The translations under genes were made by a program, and so were the position numbers. Positions 43,177-52,424 of a stretch of 64,000 bases of DNA are shown piece by piece (position 1 is the stretch's first letter; the number at the start of each line of letters is the position of its first letter). The stretch comes from Bacillota bacterium (GTDB lineage: Bacteria; Bacillota; Clostridia; Lachnospirales; Lachnospiraceae), in contig JAEWYQ010000021.1 in NCBI GenBank assembly GCA_023395555.1, forward strand, positions 1-64,000. The letters run 5' to 3'. A model generated the notes under the pieces. That model was not told the DNA's origin, did not search any database, and worked only from the letters and a program-made list of their open reading frames with translations.

Positions 43177-44181
43177 ATGCCCTGGTGTCCAAATTGCAAT
43201 ACCGAATATCAAGAAGGATTTACGGAATGCGCCGATTGCGGAGCCGCTTTGGTTGAGAGCCTGGAAGAAGCTGTGGAGCTCCTCCCCTTCTTTCAATCGG
43301 AAAGCAAAAAGCTGGCAGAAAAGCTGGTCAGTTATTTCCAATACTCTTCTCTGCCCTCCCAGCTTTCTTATGATAGCTCCAGAGAGGTCTATGTGGTAAG
43401 TCTCCCTCCCCGGCAGGAAAAGCAGGCGAAAAAGCTGTATCAGGCTTTCTATTTTGTAGAGCGTGAGAATATTGAAAAAGGGCTCTACAAGGATGAGGCT
43501 TCCAAAGATGCAGAAAGCCCCCTGGAAGAAGCCCCCTCTGAAGAGGAAGGAAAGCCGGAAACCGGCGGCAATGTCTTACCCGATGAACAGAACCCGGAAA
43601 TGGAACTGCTGGAGGAGGATGCTGAGTTCTTCGCAGAGGATGATGTGCAAAAGGGCACCCGGTCAGAGGATGAGGACATGGACGTAACCCCTGAGAATGA
43701 AGATGACTCGGAGGCTTCTGAGGATCGGGGCGCATATGTCTTCAAAGCAGACCGGTATAAGGATCTTGCAGGCACTGTGTGGATCTTCTTACTCTTTGGA
43801 ATTGCCGGGCTGATTTTTGTTATCCTCAATATGGCGGGCATTTTAACCGTTCTGAACGGATGGATTCCCAATACGGTCATGGGAGCATTATTTGCCTATT
43901 TTGTGTATGTTGGAGTATCCACCAATGCAAAGGCTAAATCGATAAAGACAGAGATAGCCCAGGAGAATAAGCTGACAGAGGATATCAACAGCTGGCTGGC
44001 TGAGCATATGACAGAGGATTATCTGGCTTCCATCTATAACGACGATATATCGGAGGAATTGAACTATATCAAGATGACGGATACCGTAAGAGAACTTTTG
44101 CTGGATCAGTTCGGAGCTCAAAACCTCTCCTATCTTGACCGCTTAATTGAAGAATACTATAATGCTAATTTTGAACAATAG
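43177..44181 (+). CDS. Zinc-ribbon membrane protein with acidic linker
   Basis: 334 residues. It starts MPWCPNCNTEYQEGFTECADCG, a four-Cys zinc ribbon (CxxC...CxxC). A charged helical region is followed by a very acidic low-complexity linker (about 105-185), then two membrane helices (about 200-245) and a cytoplasmic helical tail. Proteins of this layout are common in Lachnospiraceae; the function is unknown, possibly sensing or scaffolding at the membrane. It is a separate gene ended by its own terminator. Confidence 0.7.
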   Translation: MPWCPNCNTEYQEGFTECADCGAALVESLEEAVELLPFFQSESKKLAEKLVSYFQYSSLPSQLSYDSSREVYVVSLPPRQEKQAKKLYQAFYFVERENIEKGLYKDEASKDAESPLEEAPSEEEGKPETGGNVLPDEQNPEMELLEEDAEFFAEDDVQKGTRSEDEDMDVTPENEDDSEASEDRGAYVFKADRYKDLAGTVWIFLLFGIAGLIFVILNMAGILTVLNGWIPNTVMGALFAYFVYVGVSTNAKAKSIKTEIAQENKLTEDINSWLAEHMTEDYLASIYNDDISEELNYIKMTDTVRELLLDQFGAQNLSYLDRLIEEYYNANFEQ

Positions 44182-44228
44182 AAACACATTATACGATGTA
44201 TTATAACATAATATTATTATGTGAACTT

Positions 44229-44275
44229 ACAGCTCTATGACTTTCTTTCTGAACTCATAGAGCTGTTTATTGTTC
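44229..44275 (+). terminator. Rho-independent terminator
   Basis: Perfect 12-bp stem (44229-44240 and 44255-44266) followed by TTATTGTT. Confidence 0.8.
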
Positions 44276-44366
44276 CTTATGCTCATCCATCCTTGCTTCA
44301 GCTATAACAATTATCCTCCTGCTTTACAAGATCAGCAAAGATTGTCGACTCTTTTGCTATGTTGGG

Positions 44367-44394
44367 TTGACAATAGATCATAACCTGTTATAAT
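44367..44394 (+). promoter_or_regulatory. birA promoter
   Basis: TTGACA (44367-44372), 16 bases, TATAAT (44389-44394). Confidence 0.8.
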
Positions 44395-44442
44395 GAAAAC
44401 CGGACACATAAAACATGTATATACAGAATAAGGATGTTTTCC

Positions 44443-45420
44443 ATGGAACTAAAATATCAGGTGTTAAAAATATTAGAAGAAAACCGCGGGCAGTCCATCA
44501 ATGGCGCTAAACTAGCCAATGATTTATATGTCACACGAAGCGCTGTCTGGAAAGCTGTCAAAGCCCTGCAAAAGGAGGGCTACCATATTACTGCGGTAAC
44601 TAACAGAGGCTATTGTCTGCAGGCGGAAAATGATATTGTATCAGCCGCAAGCATTGTTCCCTATCTTCGGGGGGATGCCGCCTCCTTTGATTTGGAGGTG
44701 CGTCAGACAGTGACCTCCACCAATACCCTTGCCAAGGAAATGGCCGCAAAAGGCGCCAGAGAGGGAACCGTACTGATTGCCAGGGAACAGACAGAAGGAA
44801 GGGGAAGAATGGGGCGTTCCTTCTACTCTCCCCAAACCTCCGGGATCTATTTTTCTGTGATATTGAGACCAAAGCTGACCCTTGAGGATTCCCTGCTGAT
44901 TACTACTGCCGCCGCAGTGGCGGTGGCTCAGGCCATGGAAGCTGTTGCCGGGGTTAAGGCTGAGATCAAGTGGGTGAACGATATCTATATCGCAGATAAG
45001 AAGGTATGCGGCATTTTAACAGAGGCCTCCCTGAATTTTGAAAACGGCGGACTGGAATATGCGGTTGTGGGAATCGGAATCAATATAGAGGCGAATCCGT
45101 TTCCCGAAGAGATTAAAAATATTGCCGGTTCTCTTTTTGCAGAAAAGCCATCCGATGCACCGGTCACTTCCATTCTGGTGGCGGAGGTACTGAATCACCT
45201 GGCAATCTATAAGAATGAGCTTTCAGAAAAGCGTTACATGGAGGAATACCGTAAGCGTTCCTTCCTGCTGGGTAAGAATATTCTTGTGTTAAAAGGTAGG
45301 GATACTTATCCTGCACAGGCCCTGGATATCGATGAGAAGGCACGCCTTGTAGTAGCATATGAGGACGGAACAACGGAAGCCCTGAACTCCGGTGAGGTTA
45401 GTGTACGTGCCGCCAGGTAG
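44443..45420 (+). CDS. birA: Bifunctional biotin repressor / biotin-protein ligase BirA
   Basis: 325 residues from the ATG at 44443 (AAGGA eight bases upstream). The N-terminal HTH (ANDLYVTRSAVWKAVKALQKEGY) is followed by the ligase domain with TSTNTLAKEMA, REQTEGRGRMGRSFYSP (biotin and ATP site), KWVNDIYI and a small C-terminal SH3-like domain. It attaches biotin to carboxylases and represses biotin genes. bioY follows on the same strand, consistent with biotin control of the unit. Confidence 0.95.
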   Translation: MELKYQVLKILEENRGQSINGAKLANDLYVTRSAVWKAVKALQKEGYHITAVTNRGYCLQAENDIVSAASIVPYLRGDAASFDLEVRQTVTSTNTLAKEMAAKGAREGTVLIAREQTEGRGRMGRSFYSPQTSGIYFSVILRPKLTLEDSLLITTAAAVAVAQAMEAVAGVKAEIKWVNDIYIADKKVCGILTEASLNFENGGLEYAVVGIGINIEANPFPEEIKNIAGSLFAEKPSDAPVTSILVAEVLNHLAIYKNELSEKRYMEEYRKRSFLLGKNILVLKGRDTYPAQALDIDEKARLVVAYEDGTTEALNSGEVSVRAAR

Positions 45421-45517
45421 CAGCTAACAACGATCAATTTATATCAAAGAAAGGAAAGGAATCAGGTGGAATATCTGCCTTAGGCATATGCCCTGATGTC
45501 CGGAATGAATAACAAAT

Positions 45518-46114
45518 ATGAATACTACTGTTAAAAAGACACAGAGAATTAACACCAGGGATCTGGTTATAACGGGAATGTTTACTGCTGTGATCTGCGT
45601 TCTCTCTCAGATATCCATTCCCACCCAGCCTATTCCTTTTACTTTAGGGCTCTTATCTATTTTTCTTACCGGAGCGTTATTAACTCCCAGATACGCTCTT
45701 CTATCCGTCCTATCCTATCTCCTGCTGGGAGCCTTTGGCCTTCCGGTTTTTGCAGGCTTTAAAGGCGGAGTAGGAGGCCTCTTAGGAATGACCGGCGGAT
45801 ATCTGATGGCATATCCTTTGGTTGCGCTCATTACAGCGCTCTCCTACAAATTAGCTAAGAAGTATAAGCGTCAGAGCACGAAGCGGTTTCTTCTTAGTGA
45901 AAGGTTGGTTTTTCCGTTGGTTCTATTTCTCGGCATGACCCTCTCCTTAGTGCTCTGCTATCTGATAGGCACAGTATGGTTTACCTTTATTACCGGAAAG
46001 ACCTTCTATGTTGCATTGACCTTATGTGTATTTCCTTATGTACTGTTTGATTTGCTTAAAATTATATTTGCCATCTCCTTCAGTGTCCTGATCAGAAAGG
46101 CTGTTATAAAATAA
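45518..46114 (+). CDS. bioY: Biotin transporter BioY
   Basis: 198 residues, about six membrane helices. The BioY signature is visible in ISIPTQPIPFTLGLLSIFLTGALL, RYALLSVLSYLLLGAFGLPVF and GVGGLLGMTGGYL. It is the substrate-binding S component of an ECF transporter, and takes up biotin. It follows birA by about 100 bases, a gap that contains an imperfect hairpin (about 45462-45500). Confidence 0.95.
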   Translation: MNTTVKKTQRINTRDLVITGMFTAVICVLSQISIPTQPIPFTLGLLSIFLTGALLTPRYALLSVLSYLLLGAFGLPVFAGFKGGVGGLLGMTGGYLMAYPLVALITALSYKLAKKYKRQSTKRFLLSERLVFPLVLFLGMTLSLVLCYLIGTVWFTFITGKTFYVALTLCVFPYVLFDLLKIIFAISFSVLIRKAVIK

Positions 46115-46138
46115 CAGCTTATAATTGCAATATTACTT

Positions 46139-46190
46139 AAAAAATCGGGAGTAGATGCGTTATTTTCCTTAACTGCATCCACTCCCGATT
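46139..46190. terminator. Terminator between bioY and the SNF2 helicase gene
   Basis: 10-bp perfect arms AATCGGGAGT/ACTCCCGATT with an inner GATGC/GCATC pair. The TTTTTT tail on the minus strand makes it the end of the helicase transcript. Confidence 0.75.
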
Positions 46191-46269
46191 AAAGTATATC
46201 CAAGTGTATTCAATCTATTGCCAAACCTCATCCAGGCGTCTTTCCATCCATTTTCTCTCCGCCCATCTT

Positions 46270-49200
46270 CTACATCGGTGCAAAGAGCTCCTCCAATTCC
46301 GCCTTCGATAAAGAATTAATAAATACTTCCTTCGAGCTGATGATGGAATCGGATAATTCCTTCTTTTTCCGCTGAAGCTTGAAAATCTTCTCTTCTATGG
46401 TTCCCTTTGTTATCAGCTTCATTACGTGAACCTTATTCTGCTGTCCGATCCGGTAGGCCCTGTCCGTCGCCTGATCTTCCACCGCCGGATTCCACCAGGG
46501 ATCATAATGAATCACCGTGTCGGCTCCCGTCAGATTCAGCCCGGTTCCTCCTGCTTTCAATGAGATCAGGAATACCTTGCCCTCACCGGAATTGAAGCGT
46601 TTTACATAATCATTCCGGTCCTTGGTTGCAGTAGCCCCCTCCAGATAGAAATAGGGAATATCCAGCTCCTTCAGCTCCTCTTCAATAATACGAAGCATGG
46701 AGGTAAACTGGGAAAATACCAGAATGCGGTGGTCATTGGCAATTGCCTCTGGTATCAGCTCCATCAAAAGCTCCAGCTTCCCGCTGCCGCCCTGGTAATT
46801 CTCCAGAAAGGTGGAGGGATGGCAGCAAATCTGGCGCAGTCTGGTAAGAGCGGCCAGTATTTTCATCCTGCTCTTCTCCACACCGTTTTCCTCAATTTCA
46901 GAGTGCAGCTCACTCCGGATATTCTCAAGGAAGGAAAGGTATACCAGCTTCTGCCCGTCGGACATATCCGTCAGCATCTTGGTCTCATATTTATCCGGAA
47001 GCTCTGTGAGAACATCCTTCTTCATCCTTCGCAGGATAAACGGCTCAATATGCTGATGCAGATCACTGAGGGCCTGGCTGTCCTCCTTCATAATAGGCTT
47101 CTCATACAGCTCCACAAACCGGGAATGGGAATAAAGGTACTCCGGCATGATGAAATCAAAGATGGACCAAAGCTCGGAGAGGCTGTTCTCAATCGGCGTA
47201 CCGGTCAACGCATAGCGGTGCTTCGCCTTGAGCCGCTTTACCGACTTGGCATTCAAGGAGGAATCATTCTTGATGTATTGGGCTTCATCAATGAACACCG
47301 TATGAAAATCCAGCTTCTCATACATAACAATGTCCCTGCGGATCAGAGGATAAGAAGTGATCAAAACATCATACTCCCCATATCTCTCAATCGCCTCCTG
47401 CCGCTCCGCGGGATTGCCGGTGATAACCAACGCCCTCAGAAACGGGGCAAAATTCTCAATCTCATCCTGCCAGTTGTAAATCAGGGAAGTGGGGCATACA
47501 ATCAGGTGATGCGCTTCCGTCTCCTCCTTCATGCAGGATGCAATATACACAATGGACTGCAGCGTCTTGCCCAAACCCATATCATCGGCAAGAATTCCGC
47601 CCAGCTCATTCTCAGCCAGAGTTTTGAGCCATTTGTAGCCGGTCAGCTGATAGGGACGAAGTTCCGCCAGAATTCCCTGAGGAAGCACATGCTCTGTCTT
47701 AGCCGGGTTGAGTATCCTCTCCGTCAGGGCCATAAAATCCCTGTCCCGCTCGAAGACAAATTTCTGGTTGGAGAAAGCCTTATCCAGGTAAAGAGCGTGC
47801 TGCTTCTCCAGAAGCATGGCATCCTCTTTTAAATTCTTATCCTTAATATTCAAGGAGGACAATATATGGGACACCTCATTGATGGTTTTATCCTCCAGAT
47901 TGATAAAGCTGCCGTTCTTGAGCCGGTAATACTTCTTTTTCACCTGATAGGAATGGAGTAATTCCTTCAGTTCCTCCTTCGGTACTTCGGCAAAGGACAG
48001 ATCCAGCTCCAGCATATTGAATTCGGAATTCATCCGAACCCCCGCTTTAAAGCTGCCCGGAGCCCGAATCCCAAGCCGCCGGAAATCCTCTGAATAATAG
48101 AGGTGGCCGCATTCCTCCAGCTCCATCACCCTTCCCGACAGAAAATCATAGATTCCATCCTCATCCTTCAGCAGATAGAAATTTTTATAGGGGACAAATC
48201 CCATCTTCAGAAGCTTGGATATGATGGCATCTTCTTTCTCTCTCTGGCGGACCACAATGTAGGAACCTGCTGCTGCATTTCCAAAGGAATTAAATTCATA
48301 ATTACCGTATTTATATTTTAATTCCGCCTTAATCCCTGTTTTATATTTGTCGAAATAGAGCTTTGCCTCCATATCACAGGTGATATACCGGCTGCGAAGC
48401 TCTTCCGGGACATCCAGTATCATGGTTTCACTGATTCTGGGCAGAACATGCTCTAAGAAGCTGGTCTTATTATCCCCCCGGAAGGTCAGCGGCTCCTTAT
48501 CCTTGCCCAGGCTGTTATAAAAGGGCTTATAATTGCGGATAAACTTCTTATCCGGCATATAAACCACTCCGTCATAAAACAGAAGTTCCCCCGTCTCCGT
48601 CAGCGGCAGAACCGATTCCTTGCCCTGATAATCAATGCTGATGGAATCCTCATCCAGAGACAGCTGATATGCGATTTTGGGATTTCCCTTAACAAACACC
48701 ACATCCGAATACACCTTACCATACAGCTCCAGGATAAAAGGAGTCCCGCACAGAAGCTCCAGAATCTTGACCAGCATATTTTTCGTGATAATCATCTGGG
48801 ATTTGGAGAATATCTTTGAAAAATGCGTGCTGTCCACCACCTCCTGCAGCTCATAAATTCCCAGGAGATAATCCAGCAGTCCAAGGGAAACCGCATTAAA
48901 GGTGCTCTCTCCGCTGACATATTTGAACTCCTTGCCAATGGAAAAGCTTTCTTTGTGATAAATATCCGCCAGAAATTTCTTGATGGTCTGGATTTTATAT
49001 TTGCGGCTGCTTCCTCCCCGCAGGGAAACCATGGCCCTGCCGTTCTCACCCTTGAGAATGGAAGGAATGCTGACAACTGCCTCCAGGGCAAAGGTCTCAC
49101 CCACCAAAGCCGCATCCTCCTGTGACATAAAGTAATCCAGAAGCTGCATTACCTTCCGTTCACTGGGATTAACCGACTCCGTCAGCAGGGAGCGCTCCTG

Positions 49201-49482
49201 GTATTTCAGCACAAAGAGCAAGGCTGCCACAACATGCTTGCAGGCGCCCTGATCCTTCAGACGGGACGGACAATTACAGGCATAATCAAAAGAACCGTCC
49301 TCCTGTTCATCTATGGTAACAGAATAATTATAGTTTCCCCGGACGGTAAGACGATATTGCTTGATTGTATTGGAATAGGTCGCATTTACAATGCGGTTGT
49401 CCTTATAATATTGCAATCCACGTGCATAGGTCGTATCGTTGGACGCCAGGTTCCGTATCCCTGTACGCGAAATCTGAATCAT
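46270..49482 (-). CDS. SWIM zinc-finger SNF2-family helicase
   Basis: 1070 residues. An N-terminal SWIM zinc finger (CNCPSRLKDQGACKHVV, CxC...CxH) is followed by an SNF2-associated domain and then two RecA-like lobes. The first lobe has GILADDMGLGKTLQS (Walker A) and VFIDEAQYIKN (DEAQ box). The second has QFTSMLR, GGTGLNLTGADTVIHYDPWWNPAVE and ATDRAYRIGQQNKV (motif VI). It is an ATP-driven DNA translocase that probably remodels protein-DNA complexes; its partners are unknown. Related proteins are single genes in many Clostridia and not necessarily phage defence. Confidence 0.92.
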   Translation of the reverse strand: MIQISRTGIRNLASNDTTYARGLQYYKDNRIVNATYSNTIKQYRLTVRGNYNYSVTIDEQEDGSFDYACNCPSRLKDQGACKHVVAALLFVLKYQERSLLTESVNPSERKVMQLLDYFMSQEDAALVGETFALEAVVSIPSILKGENGRAMVSLRGGSSRKYKIQTIKKFLADIYHKESFSIGKEFKYVSGESTFNAVSLGLLDYLLGIYELQEVVDSTHFSKIFSKSQMIITKNMLVKILELLCGTPFILELYGKVYSDVVFVKGNPKIAYQLSLDEDSISIDYQGKESVLPLTETGELLFYDGVVYMPDKKFIRNYKPFYNSLGKDKEPLTFRGDNKTSFLEHVLPRISETMILDVPEELRSRYITCDMEAKLYFDKYKTGIKAELKYKYGNYEFNSFGNAAAGSYIVVRQREKEDAIISKLLKMGFVPYKNFYLLKDEDGIYDFLSGRVMELEECGHLYYSEDFRRLGIRAPGSFKAGVRMNSEFNMLELDLSFAEVPKEELKELLHSYQVKKKYYRLKNGSFINLEDKTINEVSHILSSLNIKDKNLKEDAMLLEKQHALYLDKAFSNQKFVFERDRDFMALTERILNPAKTEHVLPQGILAELRPYQLTGYKWLKTLAENELGGILADDMGLGKTLQSIVYIASCMKEETEAHHLIVCPTSLIYNWQDEIENFAPFLRALVITGNPAERQEAIERYGEYDVLITSYPLIRRDIVMYEKLDFHTVFIDEAQYIKNDSSLNAKSVKRLKAKHRYALTGTPIENSLSELWSIFDFIMPEYLYSHSRFVELYEKPIMKEDSQALSDLHQHIEPFILRRMKKDVLTELPDKYETKMLTDMSDGQKLVYLSFLENIRSELHSEIEENGVEKSRMKILAALTRLRQICCHPSTFLENYQGGSGKLELLMELIPEAIANDHRILVFSQFTSMLRIIEEELKELDIPYFYLEGATATKDRNDYVKRFNSGEGKVFLISLKAGGTGLNLTGADTVIHYDPWWNPAVEDQATDRAYRIGQQNKVHVMKLITKGTIEEKIFKLQRKKKELSDSIISSKEVFINSLSKAELEELFAPM

Positions 49483-49583
49483 ATATGCACACCTTTCATG
49501 ACTTGACTTTAAATACCTCCAAATATTATACCATAGGAAAAATGAAATGTGTAAATAATTTCGTGTTTTCTTCGAATTTATAA

Positions 49584-50066
49584 TAAAAAGAGAGAGAGTA
49601 TCTGCTTTACGATAAGATACTCTCCCTCTAAACTATTAAATTATTCATACCTACCTGGTACTTGCCATCTCATCTTCAGAATTGCTCTGTAATATTGCTC
49701 AAAGCCTTTGGTGGTCTTTGTACCTACCTAAAATCTGTTTGAGGTGTTCCAACTGACGTGTTTGGTGGTCTGTACCGTCCTTTCTTTCATACTCTTGTTT
49801 CCTTAACACTTTTTCTAGAACTACTTACTTGCTCGAAATGTTTACTTTCTTGAACTACCTCTTTCCTACTTGCTTTGGGGTGTTACAATAATGTTTTCGG
49901 TGGTCTGTACCTTCCTTTCTGAAATATTCTTATAACATCATCTATAGTAATCCCTCCAAGCTTCGAGGGTTATTACCCATATATGAGTTATTTATCTCTT
50001 CAATGGAATCAGTCCCTTCTGTATGAATTTGCTTTCTCAGCAACTTCTTTTATCCTCTCTGTTTAT
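49584..50066 (-). ncRNA. Candidate structured non-coding RNA with own promoter and terminator
   Basis: About 483 bases transcribed leftward between a consensus promoter (50101-50073) and a strong terminator (49624-49585). No long ORF crosses it; every frame is broken by stops. It is purine-rich and has three copies of a GGTACAGACCACC-like motif (49918-49897, 49779-49759 and 49727-49706 on the minus strand), two of them within a repeated unit of about 45 bases ending AACACCyC. Clear hairpins include TTGCT-GAGAA-AGCAA near 50043 and GTAAT-AA-CCCTC/GAGGG-ATTAC near 49977-49946. I do not recognise the RNA family. Confidence 0.55.
49585..49624 (-). terminator. Terminator of the candidate RNA
   Basis: Stem GAGAGTATCT/AGATACTCTC (49594-49603 and 49615-49624), extended by further GA/TC pairs, then TTTTTATT on the minus strand. 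Confidence 0.85.
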
Positions 50067-50072
50067 GAGTTT

Positions 50073-50101
50073 ATTTTACTATATGCTTTTTGATTTGTCA
50101 A
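50073..50101 (-). promoter_or_regulatory. Promoter of the candidate RNA
   Basis: TTGACA (50101-50096), 17 bases, TAAAAT (50078-50073) on the minus strand. Confidence 0.8.
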
Positions 50102-50247
50102 TACTATTATTCGACTTTTTATAAATTATTATATAACTAATTGTTATGTATATATTATTCAGATAATATTCCGGTTATATACCCACTTCACACGTAATTT
50201 CATTGGGCGTTTCTTAAAAGTTCTCTAATTAAATTTGAATTTGTATA

Positions 50248-50276
50248 TTGATTTTTTAACATCATTATATTAATAT
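50248..50276 (+). promoter_or_regulatory. Possible pyrB promoter
   Basis: TTGATT (50248-50253), 17 bases, TAATAT (50271-50276). The leader of about 55 bases holds no obvious attenuator. Confidence 0.55.
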
Positions 50277-50338
50277 AAATAGTTAAGGGATAAAATACAA
50301 TCTCGTCCCATTTCATCTATTAACCTATGGAGGTGTCT

Positions 50339-51259
50339 ATGAAACATATTATCAGTCCGACTGACCTTACTGTTTCTGAGCTCGGTGATCTTCTGGATTT
50401 GTCCGAAAAGATAATTGAAAATCCCAAGAAATTCGCCGATGTATGCCGTGGCAGGAAACTGGCCACACTATTCTATGAACCAAGTACCCGGACCCGACTT
50501 AGCTTTGAAGCTGCAATGCTTAATCTTGGAGGTAATATCCTGGGCTTCTCATCCGCTGATTCCAGTTCGGCAGCAAAAGGAGAAAGTGTTGCTGATACTA
50601 TTCGAGTTATTTCATCCTATGCAGATATCTGTGCTATCCGCCATCCCAAAGAAGGCGCCCCATTCGTTGCTTCTACTCATTCTTCCATTCCTGTTATCAA
50701 TGCCGGTGACGGCGGTCATAATCATCCCACTCAGACCTTTACCGATTTATTAACCATTAAGAATCTCAAAGGACGGTTAGATAATTTAACGGTTGGTTTT
50801 TGCGGTGATTTAAAGTTCGGACGTACCGTCCACTCTCTGATCCATGCTCTGGCAAGATATGATAACATTAAATTTGTGCTGGTTTCACCGGAGGAGCTTC
50901 GCATTCCCGCCTATATCCGCGAGGGGGTACTGGGGGCAAACAATATTCAGTTTGAGGAAATCCGCAGTCTTGAGGATGCCATGCCCTCCCTTGATATTCT
51001 CTACATGACCAGAGTTCAGAGAGAACGCTTCTTTAATGAAGAGGATTACATCCGGTTAAAGGATGTCTATATTCTGGACTCCAAGAAAATGGCTCTCGGT
51101 AAGCCGGACATGCTTGTGCTCCATCCGCTGCCCAGGGTAAATGAAATTGCAATCGAGGTGGACGAGGATCCCCGTGCCGTATACTTTAAGCAGGCCGAAT
51201 TCGGCGTCTATGTCCGTATGGCTTTAATTATGAAATTATTGGAGGTGGAAGAATGCTGA
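50339..51259 (+). CDS. pyrB: Aspartate carbamoyltransferase, catalytic subunit
   Basis: 306 residues from the ATG at 50339 (GGAGGTG upstream). It has the carbamoyl-phosphate motif [33 protein letters not shown] and HPLPRVNEI. It condenses carbamoyl phosphate with aspartate, the committed step of pyrimidine synthesis. It overlaps pyrI by 7 bases, and the presence of PyrI indicates the class B holoenzyme controlled by CTP. Confidence 0.97.
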   Translation: MKHIISPTDLTVSELGDLLDLSEKIIENPKKFADVCRGRKLATLFYEPSTRTRLSFEAAMLNLGGNILGFSSADSSSAAKGESVADTIRVISSYADICAIRHPKEGAPFVASTHSSIPVINAGDGGHNHPTQTFTDLLTIKNLKGRLDNLTVGFCGDLKFGRTVHSLIHALARYDNIKFVLVSPEELRIPAYIREGVLGANNIQFEEIRSLEDAMPSLDILYMTRVQRERFFNEEDYIRLKDVYILDSKKMALGKPDMLVLHPLPRVNEIAIEVDEDPRAVYFKQAEFGVYVRMALIMKLLEVEEC

Positions 51260-51681
51260 ATATCGGCGGGCTGAATCAGGGAATCGTTATTGATCATATT
51301 AAGGCGGGCGGCGCAATGAAGATTTACTCCTATCTCGACCTGGAGAATAAGGACGTATCCGTCGCCATTATTAAGAACGCCAAAAGCAATAAGATGGGCA
51401 AGAAGGACATCATTAAGATTGAGGGAACTATGGAGAATCTGGATCTGGATATCCTTGGCGCTCTGGATCATCAGATTACCATCAATATCATTGAAGACGG
51501 AAAGATTATTGAAAAGAAAACTACCGCGATACCGGAGCGCGTATCCAATATCTTGAAATGCAAGAATCCCAGATGCATTACCTCCATAGAACCTGGTCTT
51601 GTCCATACCTTCAAGCTGACAGACCGTGCAACCGGGCAGTACCGCTGTATTTACTGCGAACAGGCCTTTGACCGCAGATAA
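51253..51681 (+). CDS. pyrI: Aspartate carbamoyltransferase, regulatory subunit
   Basis: 142 residues. The N-terminal allosteric domain ([28 protein letters not shown]) is followed by a zinc domain with four cysteines: CKNPRC and CIYCEQAF. It binds CTP/ATP and holds PyrB trimers together through the zinc domain. Start overlaps the pyrB end. Confidence 0.97.
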   Translation: MLNIGGLNQGIVIDHIKAGGAMKIYSYLDLENKDVSVAIIKNAKSNKMGKKDIIKIEGTMENLDLDILGALDHQITINIIEDGKIIEKKTTAIPERVSNILKCKNPRCITSIEPGLVHTFKLTDRATGQYRCIYCEQAFDRR

Positions 51682-51735
51682 TTTCCCGGGACAGGCTCCA
51701 TGTTGTACTTAATACCATATAAATCCGGTTATTCT

Positions 51736-51784
51736 AACCGCTGTCAGAACAATGCAGTGACTGCTGTTCTGACAGCGGTTTTTA
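51736..51784 (+). terminator. pyrBI terminator
   Basis: Perfect 16-bp stem AACCGCTGTCAGAACA/TGTTCTGACAGCGGTT followed by TTTT. Confidence 0.9.
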
Positions 51785-51869
51785 CATAAAGGTTATAGAA
51801 ATGAACCGATTCCATTTTCATTACAATAAACAGTAAGAGGCAGTTATGTTAACAGGGAGGACGGCAAAT

Positions 51870-52424
51870 ATGACAAAAGAAGAATTAAATCAGCTGATCG
51901 TTGATTACGGAAAGCAGCTTTACAGTTTTTGCTGTAACCTCACCGGAAACAGGCTGGAGGCAGATGATCTATATCAGGACACCCTCTTAAAAGCGGTCGA
52001 GCTATGCCACAGACTCGACCGCAGTGGCAACCCCAAGAGCTTCTTGATGGGGATATCAGTTAAGATATGGCAAAATCACAGAAAAAAGCATGCCGTCAGG
52101 CAAAAGATTGTCAAATGGGAAGTGCTTGATGAGAATCTCACGCAGGATAAGGTTGAAAGAAATGTGTTTTCAGCCTTCTATGGAGTTACCATGCAGCCGG
52201 AAGAAGAAATTCTTCGCAACGAAATGATCCAAACCGTCCGAAGAGAGGTAAAACGGCTGCCCGAAAAGCTGCAGCTGGTAATCTATCTGTATTATACGGC
52301 TGAAATGTCGGTGGACGACATTTCAAAGGCGCTGCGTATCCCCAATGGAACTGTAAAAAGCAGACTTCACAAAGGCAGGAAATTAGTAAAAGAATTATTG
52401 GAGGTGTATGATTATGGAATATAA
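51870..52424 (+). CDS. ECF-type RNA polymerase sigma factor
   Basis: 184 residues from the ATG at 51870 (GGGAGG about 9 bases upstream). Region 2 (LEADDLYQDTLLKAVEL) and region 4 with an HTH (MSVDDISKALRIPNGTVKSRLHKGRKL) are present, with no region 3. The downstream gene overlaps by 11 bases and encodes a membrane anti-sigma-like protein, which suggests control by an external signal. Its target promoters are unknown. Confidence 0.9.
   Translation: MTKEELNQLIVDYGKQLYSFCCNLTGNRLEADDLYQDTLLKAVELCHRLDRSGNPKSFLMGISVKIWQNHRKKHAVRQKIVKWEVLDENLTQDKVERNVFSAFYGVTMQPEEEILRNEMIQTVRREVKRLPEKLQLVIYLYYTAEMSVDDISKALRIPNGTVKSRLHKGRKLVKELLEVYDYGI

Noticed and set aside
44341..44442. BirA operator near the birA promoter
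   Set aside because: A GGTT...AACC dyad is present, but its orientation is opposite to the known AACC...GGTT BirA site, so I do not claim it.
46270..49482. Phage-defence system based on the SNF2 helicase
   Set aside because: No defence partner genes (methylase, nuclease, PLD-type) adjoin it; SWIM-SNF2 proteins are common single genes in Clostridia.
49706..49918. Three similar repeats that might be a CRISPR array
   Set aside because: Spacing is unequal, copies differ, and they lie inside a unit with its own promoter and terminator; no cas genes are nearby.
50277..50338. PyrR-type attenuator or UTP-sensitive leader before pyrB
   Set aside because: The leader is about 55 bases, with no terminator hairpin or PyrR-binding loop.
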